Under the pieces are notes generated by a model. It saw only the letters and a list, made by a program, of their open reading frames with translations, searched no databases and was not told the origin of the DNA. A stretch of 64,000 bases of DNA from Croceitalea rosinachiae (GTDB lineage Bacteria > Bacteroidota > Bacteroidia > Flavobacteriales > Flavobacteriaceae), in assembly GCF_031846445.1 (NCBI RefSeq), contig NZ_JAVRHR010000002.1, forward strand, positions 744,001 to 808,000, in the 5' to 3' direction. The translations under genes and the position numbers were made by a program. Of this stretch, positions 20,200 to 29,094 are shown piece after piece; positions within the stretch are counted from its first letter, which is position 1; the number at the start of each line of letters is the position of its first letter.

Positions 20200-20442
20200 A
20201 TGGAAGCCATTTCGGACATTTTTGGATATTTTGCACTAACACTCAATCTCTATTCCATGGCCGCCAAAGGTGAATGGCGATTACGGGTAATTTCGTTAAT
20301 TGCGAACTGTATTTATATAATTTATGGAATTCTTATACAGGCAAAACCTATCATAATTGGGTGCGCTATTGCGGTTGTTTTGCATGCTTACCGCTTATAC
20401 CAACTTAAAATCAGAACATATGGAACAGATACGATTGGCTAA
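20200..20442 (+). CDS. YgjV-like small inner-membrane protein
   Basis: This 80 aa protein has three hydrophobic helices (IFGYFALTLNLYSMAA, LRVISLIANCIYIIYGILI, PIIIGCAIAVVLHAYRLY). The pattern resembles the YgjV/small MtN3-like membrane family, including the MAAKGEWRLRVISLIAN connector. It is divergent from the HxlR gene and overlaps the start of the GNAT gene by 23 nt, so both are probably one transcript. The function of the family is not known. Confidence 0.65.
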   Translation: MEAISDIFGYFALTLNLYSMAAKGEWRLRVISLIANCIYIIYGILIQAKPIIIGCAIAVVLHAYRLYQLKIRTYGTDTIG

Positions 20443-20947
20443 AAAGGAAGATGCCACCTTTATAGCAATGCTCGGTCGAATAACATTTACAGAAGCATTT
20501 GAACATTTATTTACAGATAAAGTAGGATTAAAGAATTACTTGAATGCCACTTTCGAAGTTAATAAGATTGAGAAAAGTTTAGAGAAAGAAAACAATGTGT
20601 ATTGGATTGCTTTTGTTGATAGGTTACCTGTGGGCTATGCTAAATTAAAATTGAAATCTAAATCTTCATTTATTGATAGTGCAAATGTCAGTCAGCTGCA
20701 AAAAATCTATGTGCTTCGAGGCTTTCTTTCTATGAAGATTGGGAAAAGATTACAAAATCTTTTATTGCAAAAAGCAGCTGAAAAGGGAAGTGAAAAAATC
20801 TGGCTGTCCGTGTATGAGGGTAATGAGAGAGCAATTGATTTTTACAAAAGAAATGATTTTAATAAAATTGGAACACATCAATTCAATATAGGTAATGACA
20901 ATTTTCAATTTTGGGCAATGGCAAAATCGCTTTATAAAAAATCATAA
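20420..20947 (+). CDS. GNAT-family N-acetyltransferase
   Basis: From the ATG at 20420 it has 175 aa, starting MEQIRLAKKED, the usual GNAT opening; a longer frame upstream only runs through the membrane protein gene. Motif A is seen in LQKIYVLRGFLSMKIGKRLQNLL and the C-terminal motif B in WLSVYEGNERAIDFYKRNDF. The acetyl-CoA loop QxxGxG/A reads RGFLSMKIGK, somewhat degenerate. Substrate unknown. It is coupled to the YgjV-like gene and so possibly under HxlR control. Confidence 0.85.
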   Translation: MEQIRLAKKEDATFIAMLGRITFTEAFEHLFTDKVGLKNYLNATFEVNKIEKSLEKENNVYWIAFVDRLPVGYAKLKLKSKSSFIDSANVSQLQKIYVLRGFLSMKIGKRLQNLLLQKAAEKGSEKIWLSVYEGNERAIDFYKRNDFNKIGTHQFNIGNDNFQFWAMAKSLYKKS

Positions 20948-21198
20948 AAAACTATGTCGTCTCCTTTAGCATAAGAGTCTTTTCAGGTTATGGTACCAAT
21001 TAAGAAAAAAGAAGTTGTTTTTTAATAATTAAACGAGGTTATTTTTAATTATGAACCTACCATACTACCCCAGTACAACACATAGTTGTTTATGAGTTCA
21101 TATCCATACATCAGGAAAATACTTTTAACCCATCTGTAATACAATATTCATTTAGTAATTAGGCTTATCTTTAGGTTTCTAATACCAAACCATTAATC

Positions 21199-22677
21199 TT
21201 GTCCGAAACGTCTACTCGCCTTTCAAGAAAGATTGGACTATTGTCTTTGACCGCTACGGGCATCTGTTCGATGCTGGGAGCGTCAATAAATGTAGTTCCT
21301 TTTATGATGCATCGAAGTGTACCTGGTATAGGTCCGTATGTGTTACCTGCTTTCCTCTTTGCTATGCTACCCGCTTTATTAGCGGCTTTTGCCTATGGTT
21401 CTTTGGCTTCGGCCATGCCACGAGCAGGGGGTAGCTATATTTATGCCAGTAGAGGACTTAACCCTTACCTTGGATTCATTGCAAGTTTCTCCCAGTGGTT
21501 TGGTTTATCCATTGTGATTGGTGTAATTGCGTACATTATTGTTCCATTTATCCGGGATGTATTTATAGGTCTAGCATGGACCCAAGCGGCAAATCTTATG
21601 GAGGTTGCCGTGGTTAGAATAGGCATCGCATTAGGGCTCATCTGGCTTTTTGTCTATATAAATATTAAGGGTGGCAAATTCTATGAGCGTACCGTAGTGC
21701 CCTTGATGTTTATTATGTTTGCTCTGGGAGTTGTAGTCGTGGTCACGGGCTTTCTGTTCGATCAAGAGGCTTATGGGGTGGTGGTACCCGAAAGTGTGTC
21801 ATTCATAAACGGTGCTAAAGGTGATTTTGATCCACTTGTCTTTCTTTCTGCCGCTGCTATACTATTTTCAAGCTTTATTGGTTTTGACGCGATAGCCCAA
21901 GCTGGAGGGGAAGCAAAACGCCCGACAAAAACACTTCCTAAAGCTATTTTACTGGCCATCTTCATAGTAGGAAGCTTCTATTTCTTATATACTATAGCTG
22001 TGTACCATGCGATTCCGTGGGGCTATGTAGCGAAGCAAGCACAATTTAAGGATATTACAGCACCCGGACTGATTAGCCCACTACTGCCGATTGGTCTATC
22101 TGTAGCAATCTTGTTCGGTGCAGCAATCGCTTTGATCAATGATTTACCGGCAATGCTATTATCTGTTTCCCGTTTAGTCTTTGCGTGGGCGGATGATGGT
22201 ATTTTTCCAAGCAAGATCGCTAGCACCCATCAAAAATACAAAACACCGCACAGGGCCTTATATTTAAGCGGTGCCATTGCTTCCATAGGTGTCTTGGGCA
22301 GTCATTTTGCAGGTGATTTTTTTCTTGGAATTGACATTATGGTAACCTCCATGATGGTGAATTTCCTGCTTATGTGTTTGACATTGGTCACCATTACCAA
22401 AGTGAATCCAACTCTGGCTCAAGAGATTAAAATGGTACGTAGTTTAGGCATGCAACAGATTATTGGATTTGGAGGGGTATTGCTCTTAATGTTATTTTTA
22501 ACGGTGCACACGGCAAAAGACCTAAATGCGGATGTTGAAGCCTGGTATTTCCGGTCTACACCTGTTTGGCTCATTGTTATGGGCATTGGTTCAGCCATCT
22601 ATTATTTTAAAACAAGGGCCCTAAAACGTAGTGGGAAAGATCTCAAGGCCCTTTTTACTAAATTACCTAAAGAATGA
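21199..22677 (+). CDS. APC-superfamily amino acid permease
   Basis: This 492 aa protein has about 12 membrane helices. The first (SLTATGICSMLGASINVVPF) carries the APC-type substrate loop, and the segment AMPRAGGSYIYASRGLNPYLGFIASF is characteristic of APC permeases. The start is TTG at 21199; I see no better one. Its stop overlaps the next gene by 4 nt (ATGA), so it is translationally coupled to the AKR-RidA fusion and to propeller 4. It would import an amino acid or amine; the specificity cannot be read from sequence. Confidence 0.88.
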   Translation: MSETSTRLSRKIGLLSLTATGICSMLGASINVVPFMMHRSVPGIGPYVLPAFLFAMLPALLAAFAYGSLASAMPRAGGSYIYASRGLNPYLGFIASFSQWFGLSIVIGVIAYIIVPFIRDVFIGLAWTQAANLMEVAVVRIGIALGLIWLFVYINIKGGKFYERTVVPLMFIMFALGVVVVVTGFLFDQEAYGVVVPESVSFINGAKGDFDPLVFLSAAAILFSSFIGFDAIAQAGGEAKRPTKTLPKAILLAIFIVGSFYFLYTIAVYHAIPWGYVAKQAQFKDITAPGLISPLLPIGLSVAILFGAAIALINDLPAMLLSVSRLVFAWADDGIFPSKIASTHQKYKTPHRALYLSGAIASIGVLGSHFAGDFFLGIDIMVTSMMVNFLLMCLTLVTITKVNPTLAQEIKMVRSLGMQQIIGFGGVLLLMLFLTVHTAKDLNADVEAWYFRSTPVWLIVMGIGSAIYYFKTRALKRSGKDLKALFTKLPKE

Positions 22678-24128
22678 AAGAAGAAATGTATATCCAATTG
22701 GCTCCCGGGCTAAAAATCTCAAGGGTATTGACGGGTTTATGGCAAATTGCCGACCTAGAAAGAGATGGCAACACACTTGATCCAATCGAGACCGCCAAAT
22801 ACATGAAACCCTATGCAAAAGCAGGTTTGTGTACGTTTGATATGGCCGATCATTATGGCTCCGCCGAGGTAATCGCCGGTGCATTTAAGAATCAGGTTCA
22901 AGGAGGCGATAAAGTACAATTATTGACCAAATGGGTTCCCGAACCGGGCAAGGTGAGCAAAGAAACTGTTCGCAAGGCTATTGAAAGGGCACTTTCACGA
23001 CTACAATCATCACAGCTCGATCTTTTACAGTATCATGCTTGGTCATATCCGGATCCTGCTTGGCTCGATACGCTCTTTGAACTTCAGGAATTAAAAAAAC
23101 AGGGTTTGATAAAGCATTTAGGCGTCACAAATTTTGACGCTGCCCATTTAAGAATAGCACTGGCAAGTGGCATACAATTGGTATCCAATCAAGTCTGCTA
23201 CTCATTGCTCGATCAGCGGGCCAGTGGGGAAATGAAAAATGTATGCGAGCAGTACGGGGTTAAATTGCTGGCTTTCGGAACCCTGGCAGGAGGTTTTTTA
23301 AGTGACAAATGGCTAAATAAGCCAGAACCTAAGGTTAATGAAAGCTTTACTTGGTCCCAGATGAAGTATAAGCGGTTTATTGATGAGGCTGGAAGCTGGT
23401 CTGACTTTCAAAACCTCTTACAGACCCTAAAACCCATTGCTAACAAGCATAAAATTTCTATTGCCAATATAGCCACCAAATTCATTTTAAGTCAATCCCA
23501 TGTGGCTGGGGTAATCGTTGGCGCACGATTGGGACAAAGTGAACATATAGGTGATACCGTAAAGTTGTTCAATAGTCATTTTGATGAAGAGGATTTTAAG
23601 GTAATCCAAGAACAATTGGCAGGTTTGAATCACATTCATGGCGACTGTGGAGATGAATACAGAAAACCTCCTTTCTTGACGGCATCGGGAGATTTAAGCC
23701 ACCACCTAAAAGGATTTCCGGCACCCTATGAGATAAAAACTGCAAAGAATGGAAATCAGTTGGTTGTAAGTGGAACTTATTGGGAAGATATGGCCGGCTA
23801 CTCAAGAGCAATAAAATTAGGAAATACGATTAAAGTATCAGGAACTACGGCAACTCATGGCAATCTCCTTATCGGAGGTAAGGACCTGAAGGCACAGACC
23901 CACTTTATCATAGACAAAATAGAAGGGGCGATCCTATCTTTGGGAGGTACCTTAGAAGACGTAAGTCGAACAAGGATATTTGTGAACGATGTCAATGACT
24001 GGGAACCTGTAGCAAGGGCACACGGGGAACGGTTCAAGGATATTCAACCCGCCAATACGTTGGTAGGGGCCAAATTGGTAGGGGAAGGTTATAAAGTAGA
24101 GATAGAAGCAGAAGCAACCCTTAAATAA
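22674..24128 (+). CDS. Aldo/keto reductase fused to a RidA-like domain
   Basis: This 484 aa protein has two domains. Residues 1-320 are an aldo/keto reductase barrel with the tetrad Asp56 and Tyr61 (FDMADHYGSAE), Lys86 (LTKW) and His121 (QYHAW). Residues 360-484 are a Rid/YjgF domain (SRAIKLGNTIKVSGTTAT, then VSRTRIFVNDVNDW and KVEIEAEATL). The arginine needed for imine deamination in RidA aligns with Asn461 (QPANTLV), so deaminase activity is doubtful. It is coupled to the permease (4 nt overlap) and propeller 4 (1 nt overlap). The fusion suggests reduction of a carbonyl formed from an imported amine or amino acid. Confidence 0.88.
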   Translation: MKEEMYIQLAPGLKISRVLTGLWQIADLERDGNTLDPIETAKYMKPYAKAGLCTFDMADHYGSAEVIAGAFKNQVQGGDKVQLLTKWVPEPGKVSKETVRKAIERALSRLQSSQLDLLQYHAWSYPDPAWLDTLFELQELKKQGLIKHLGVTNFDAAHLRIALASGIQLVSNQVCYSLLDQRASGEMKNVCEQYGVKLLAFGTLAGGFLSDKWLNKPEPKVNESFTWSQMKYKRFIDEAGSWSDFQNLLQTLKPIANKHKISIANIATKFILSQSHVAGVIVGARLGQSEHIGDTVKLFNSHFDEEDFKVIQEQLAGLNHIHGDCGDEYRKPPFLTASGDLSHHLKGFPAPYEIKTAKNGNQLVVSGTYWEDMAGYSRAIKLGNTIKVSGTTATHGNLLIGGKDLKAQTHFIIDKIEGAILSLGGTLEDVSRTRIFVNDVNDWEPVARAHGERFKDIQPANTLVGAKLVGEGYKVEIEAEATLK

Positions 24129-27100
24129 TGAAATATACCACCTTTATCATAAGTGTACTATTCGTATTGGTATTTGGCCAAGTGAATGGTCAAACCAACC
24201 ATTTAGACAATTTTAAAAACCTCAAAATTAGAAGTGTTGGCCCGGCCAATATGAGTGGGCGGATTACTGCGATTGATGTGGTCCATTCGGATCAAAACAC
24301 CATGTACGTAGGTGCTGCCAGTGGCGGAGTATGGAAATCTGAAAATGGTGGAACGCGATGGGAACCAATCTTTGATGATAATCCAACCCAAAATATCGGC
24401 GCCATCGCCATTCAACAAGACCAACCCAATGTACTTTGGGTGGGCACAGGGGAAGGAAATCCAAGGAATTCCATGAACCTAGGTATGGGCATATTCAAAA
24501 GCATAGATGCTGGAAAGACTTGGAAACATATGGGCCTCGAGGCCACAAAAACAATCCATCGAATTATTGCACATCCAAAAGACAGTAATACGGTTTTTGT
24601 GGGTGCCATGGGGGACACCTTTACACCAACAGAAGAGCGAGGGCTTTACAGGACCAAGGACGGTGGCAAAAGTTGGGAAAAAATCTTGTACACCAATACC
24701 ACTTCGGGTGTTGCTGATATGGTGATGGACCCTGAAAACCCAAATAAGCTGCTTGTAGCACTATACGACCATCAAAGAACGCCTTTTAGCTTTGTCTCCG
24801 GCGGTGTGGGTTCTGGGCTATATATGACCTTAGATGGTGGGGACAATTGGAAGCGTTTGACTTCCGAGAATGGGCTTCCCCAAAATGAGCTTGGGCGAAT
24901 CGGATTAGCGATTGCACCAAGCGATTCCAATCGTATTTACGCAAAGGTGGAAGCCTCTAAAAATGCCCTGTACCGAAGTGATGATGGCGGTGACTCCTGG
25001 AAAATGATCAATAACAACCCAAAATTCACCAATAATCGCCCCTTTTATTTTCAAGAGTTGGCGGTTAGTTCCGATGACCCTAACCTCCTATATAATATTT
25101 ATCAACCCCTCTCTGTAAGTTATGATGGCGGAATAAGTTTTGATCCTACGCCGCAGATTCCGGCAGATGAAACCAAGGGAATCCATGCCGATTTCCATGC
25201 TTTCTGGATGTCTCCCGATGATGCGGATTTCTATATTATTGGTGGTGATGGGGGCATAGGCATCACCCGGGATAAGGGGGAGAGTTGGTATTTTCCAGAA
25301 ACCATTCCTGTGGCACAGTTCTATCAGATCAATGTTGACGAAGGAATTCCTTATAACGTCTATGGGGGCATGCAGGACAATGGCAACTGGTACGGTCCTG
25401 GATACGTGTGGAGAAGAGGAGGGATACGCACGCTCTATTGGCAGTATTTGGTTGGTGGCGATGGATTCTACATTTCACCTGATTTACAAGATAAACGCTT
25501 TGGTTATGGCACCTCCCAAAATGGAAGTCTGTATCGCTATGATAAGATCGGGGGGTATTACAGTAGTATAAAACCACCAACTCCGAAAGGTTTTCCACGT
25601 CTTAGATTTCATTGGAACGCGGCCTTTGCCCAAGACCCACACGACCCAGGGGCAGTTTATTATGGGAGCCAATTTGTCCATCGAAGTAAGGATAAGGGCA
25701 AAACTTGGGAAGTAACCTCTCCAGATCTTACAACAAACATAGCTGTGCAGCAGAAACGCGACTATGGCGGACTTACCTTGGATGCCTCAGGGGCAGAGTT
25801 CTATAATACCATTTTAAGTATTGCTCCAAGCCCTTTATCTAAAGATGTCATCTGGGCGGGTACAGATGATGGCCACATACAGCTTACCCAAGATGGGGGA
25901 AAGACCTGGAATGAAGTAGGGAAAAACAATATCAATATGCCCAAAGGAGCTTGGGTGGCCCGTATTCATGCCTCAAGACATTCCGTGGGCTCTGCATGGG
26001 CGGTAGTGAACAATTACCGCAAGGGAGACTACACGCCTTACCTCTTCAAAACGGATGACTATGGCAAATCTTGGAAAAGTATTGTAAACAAAGACGCGCC
26101 TGTTTTTGGATACACTCTAAGCTTTATTCAAGACCCTGTTGAAAAGAACTTGGTTTTTTTAGGTACAGAAAATGGACTGTGGGTAAGCTTCAACGAAGGG
26201 CAAGTTTGGGAACAGATCAAAAATGGATTCCCATCAGTTTCTACTATGGATTTGAAGATACAAGAGCGGGAATCTGCACTTATCATTGGCACTTTTGGAA
26301 GGGCAATTTGGATCATAGATGACCTGCAAGCCATGCGCACCTATGCCAAATCGGGTATTGACCAAACTTTAGTTGTTCCTAAGGTTAATCCTGTAGTACA
26401 GGTCAAAGGTTTGTTCATTAATGCGCCGGGTAATATTTGGACCGGCTTCCATACTACTTTTGAAGGGGACAACCGCGCTTTCAAGCAAGTTGACATTCCT
26501 TACTTTGTACAATCATCAAAGCCTAATCAACGCTTAAACATTCGGATCTTAAATGCAGAGGGAGACGAGATCAATTCTTTTAAAGCGGATACCATGGCTA
26601 TAGACGGGTTAAACTATATCCGTTGGGGCTTAGAAGAGAAAATTGCTGGTGAAGAAGGAATTGCCGTACTCCCGGGCACCTATAGCGCTGAATTAAAATA
26701 TGGGGAAGCAATGGCAAAAACTGTGATCAAAGTGATCCCTGACCCACGTTTTGATTTTGATCCAAAAATCGACATTGCGTTATATGAAGCGCAAAAGGAA
26801 ATCGAACAGCTTAACGCGTGTTTGCAACAGCAGCTCAAGATCCTAAAGAATCAGCAGGGGGTATTGCAAACCTTGATGGAATCCCTCTCGGAAACCGATG
26901 AAACTGTATGGATGGAAGAAATCAAAGCACTTTCCAAAGAAATCGATTTGCTGCGCTACCAAGTCCTTGGAACTCCAGAACCCCGCCAAGTGGGGGCATG
27001 GCAAAGCTTTGAGGTAACCGCCATAAGTAAGCTGAAGGAGGCAAGGCGCAAGTTCCAATCAAGCCATCAGATGCCATCAGCACAAGAATTGGAATTAATA

Positions 27101-27217
27101 GATGAAGCTCGAACTCTAGTCAATGCTTTTGGTGACCTTTTTGAAGATTATTTGAAGGCTACTTGGAAGCCCTTTGAAGCAAAAATAGAGGAAAGGAAAA
27201 CAGAACGGAAAGATTGA
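24128..27217 (+). CDS. Secreted VPS10/BNR Asp-box beta-propeller protein 4
   Basis: This 1029 aa protein has a signal peptide (MKYTTFIISVLFVLVFGQVNG). Eleven Asp-box-like segments are visible (KSENGGTRWEP, KSIDAGKTWKH, RTKDGGKSWEK, RSDDGGDSWKM and others). The centre reads VAQFYQINVDE / YGGMQDNGNW, without the QPTAQ of paralogs 1-3. The C-terminal domain has NYIRWGLEEK where the others have W-D/N-L-R, and a coiled-coil tail follows. The start codon overlaps the stop of the AKR-RidA gene (TAATG). It is the third gene of a permease operon. Confidence 0.85.
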   Translation: MKYTTFIISVLFVLVFGQVNGQTNHLDNFKNLKIRSVGPANMSGRITAIDVVHSDQNTMYVGAASGGVWKSENGGTRWEPIFDDNPTQNIGAIAIQQDQPNVLWVGTGEGNPRNSMNLGMGIFKSIDAGKTWKHMGLEATKTIHRIIAHPKDSNTVFVGAMGDTFTPTEERGLYRTKDGGKSWEKILYTNTTSGVADMVMDPENPNKLLVALYDHQRTPFSFVSGGVGSGLYMTLDGGDNWKRLTSENGLPQNELGRIGLAIAPSDSNRIYAKVEASKNALYRSDDGGDSWKMINNNPKFTNNRPFYFQELAVSSDDPNLLYNIYQPLSVSYDGGISFDPTPQIPADETKGIHADFHAFWMSPDDADFYIIGGDGGIGITRDKGESWYFPETIPVAQFYQINVDEGIPYNVYGGMQDNGNWYGPGYVWRRGGIRTLYWQYLVGGDGFYISPDLQDKRFGYGTSQNGSLYRYDKIGGYYSSIKPPTPKGFPRLRFHWNAAFAQDPHDPGAVYYGSQFVHRSKDKGKTWEVTSPDLTTNIAVQQKRDYGGLTLDASGAEFYNTILSIAPSPLSKDVIWAGTDDGHIQLTQDGGKTWNEVGKNNINMPKGAWVARIHASRHSVGSAWAVVNNYRKGDYTPYLFKTDDYGKSWKSIVNKDAPVFGYTLSFIQDPVEKNLVFLGTENGLWVSFNEGQVWEQIKNGFPSVSTMDLKIQERESALIIGTFGRAIWIIDDLQAMRTYAKSGIDQTLVVPKVNPVVQVKGLFINAPGNIWTGFHTTFEGDNRAFKQVDIPYFVQSSKPNQRLNIRILNAEGDEINSFKADTMAIDGLNYIRWGLEEKIAGEEGIAVLPGTYSAELKYGEAMAKTVIKVIPDPRFDFDPKIDIALYEAQKEIEQLNACLQQQLKILKNQQGVLQTLMESLSETDETVWMEEIKALSKEIDLLRYQVLGTPEPRQVGAWQSFEVTAISKLKEARRKFQSSHQMPSAQELELIDEARTLVNAFGDLFEDYLKATWKPFEAKIEERKTERKD

Positions 27218-27415
27218 AATCGCTGTTGTTTAAATAAAAAGATAGCTTAGTCTCTTTTTTTCAAACCCTTTGTGTTAGGCAATTGTCAGCAACAAATAGA
27301 TCCATCTCGTTTTAGATAATTCCAATTATAAATCCTTTGGGCTTATTACATGGACTTTATTGCCTTGAGAAAGTATTTGAAGTAAAATCATAAAAAAAGT
27401 GTTTGAGGATTAAAA

Positions 27416-27434
27416 TTTTATAGATTCTATAAAA
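27416..27434. promoter_or_regulatory. Palindrome before the NCS2 permease
   Basis: TTTTATAGATTCTATAAAA is a perfect 9 bp inverted repeat around one base, about 50 bp upstream of the permease start. It is a candidate operator. The 267 bp gap that contains it shows no other clear signal, and no purine riboswitch fold is recognisable. Confidence 0.4.
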
Positions 27435-27484
27435 ATGGGCGTTGCCGCTTACAGAATACAACTATTTTCCCTAAATTCAATGGC

Positions 27485-28787
27485 TTGAGAGCTTACTCAA
27501 CATTCAACCGAACGGAAGTCCTAGCTGGAATAAGCTCGTTCTTGGCCACTTTTTATATTGTCATTGTTAATCCGGCCATCTTATCCAAAACCGGCATGCC
27601 CTTTGAAGCTGCCGTAACTTCCACAGTACTGGTATGTGCTTGGAAGTATTATGATGGGCTTGTATGCCAAGAATCCCTTTGTGATAGCACCGGGAATGGG
27701 GCTCAATGCCTTTTTTACTTTTTCGGTCGTATTGGGGATGGACATACCTTATGAAATTGCTTTGGGCGTGGTTTTTTGGGCAGGTGTACTTTTCTTGGTA
27801 TTAAGTGTTTTTAAGCTACGTGATAAGATAGTTACCTCCGTTCCACAGGTATTGCGCTATGCCATTGCCTCTGGTATTGGATTATTTATTGCATTTATCG
27901 GTTTTCAGAATGCCCTGTTCGTTGTGGATGATACGGCGACTTTGGTAGGTATAGGTTCTTTGCACGACCCTGTACGGTTGACCTTTTTACTGGGTTTGGG
28001 CCTTACCACGATATTCATTGTTAAAAAGGTACCAGGGGCGATGATATTAGGTATTATATTAACTACGGTATTGGCATGGCCCATAGGCAGATGGTGGGGA
28101 GATGCTTCTATTTTGGGTTTTGAGACACCCACCTTGGTCAATTTTCAGGGTATCTTGGCCATGCCCGATTTTAGCTTGCTGTTTAAAGCAGATATTTTGG
28201 GAGCGCTGCGCTATGCATATCTCCCAGTAATTTTTGTTTTTGCCTTTACCGACCTCTTTGACAGCCTTTCTACCTTTATGGGGCTTTCAGAAGCAGCGGG
28301 AAGAACGGACTCTGACGGTAATCCTACCAACCTAAAAAAGTCTCTTTTCGTGGATGCCGTTGCTACCCTTTTTTCAGGACTTGCGGGTACGAGTTCGGGT
28401 ACGACCTATATCGAATCTGCCGTTGGTATTCGAGAGGGCGGAAAAACAGGTGCAACAGCCATTACCGTTGGTATTTTGTTTTTGCCTTTACTGTTTTTCT
28501 CTCCTGTTTTGGCCCTTGTTCCCAGCATTGCAAGCTCCATAGCCTTGGTATTGGTTGGTGCCTTTATGATGAAGCCCTTGACCAAAATCAACTGGGATAA
28601 GACCGAGGAAGCCATTCCTGTTTTCTTAACAATGTTACTTATGCCCTTGGCCTACAGCATTACTACGGGAATTGTTTTTGGATTTTTAAGTTATGCCTTG
28701 CTTAAGATAAGTACGGGCAAGTATAGGGAAATCAATCCAACACTTATCGTTATTTGCCTGCTGTCCTTAGTATTCCTCTGGTTGTAG
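27485..28787 (+). pseudogene. NCS2 xanthine/uracil-type (AzgA-like) permease, frameshifted
   Basis: Two overlapping frames make one protein of about 433 residues, the normal family length. Frame 1 (from TTG 27485) gives FNRTEVLAGISSFLATFYIV and VNPAILSKTGMPFEAAVTSTVLV. Frame 2 (from about 27636) continues with LGSIMMGLYAKNPFVIAPGM, GLNAFF and the rest of the permease to 28787. The change of frame lies near 27633-27640 and equals one extra base or two missing bases; alignment to the usual A-L-G-S favours two missing. No stop or other lesion is seen afterwards. It could be a genuine pseudogene or a sequencing error. Family members import adenine, guanine or hypoxanthine. Confidence 0.8.
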
Positions 28788-29094
28788 CCTATGTTTGGTA
28801 CAAGATGTTTTCATAGGAGGAGGCGGTGGAGGAGTTTTCGGCAAGACCAAAAAAATATTTATGCATTTGCCGCCCTTATCTAAAAGAGTCGCTTCGGCAC
28901 TGTCTTTTGACAGCCAAGTGACGTTTCCTATGAAGTTTTTAATGCCAAAAATCAAGAAAGCGGAACCTGGTTGGAAAAGCGGAACTCCTTTACCTTATTT
29001 TTAAAGCAAAGGGGCATCGTAATCTCCTATTTTTTTAGCTATAAGGGTTGCATTTATGCAACCCTTTTTTAATATCGATTTATAACTTTTTGAT
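28788..29094. other. Intergenic stretch between convergent genes
   Basis: About 300 bp between the permease and propeller 5. It contains a Gly-rich open frame (28795-29004) that does not look coding, and one strong terminator (given separately). Otherwise nothing is seen. Confidence 0.6.
29045..29070 (+). terminator. Rho-independent terminator
   Basis: GGGTTGCA-TTTA-TGCAACCC is a perfect 8 bp stem with a 4 nt loop, followed by six T. It lies downstream of the NCS2 permease and just before the end of the convergent propeller 5 gene. The T-run is on the plus strand, so it serves the plus transcript. Confidence 0.85.

Noticed and set aside
11924..24128. RidA domain as the detoxifier of serine-dehydratase aminoacrylate
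   Set aside because: The genes are in different operons and the Rid domain lacks the catalytic arginine (Asn461).
27218..27484. Purine riboswitch before the NCS2 permease
   Set aside because: No three-way junction pattern can be drawn; only a simple palindrome is seen.
28795..29004. Open frame with a run of six glycines after the NCS2 gene
   Set aside because: No family, no ribosome site, and the sequence reads as low-complexity shadow; the following terminator fits the permease transcript.
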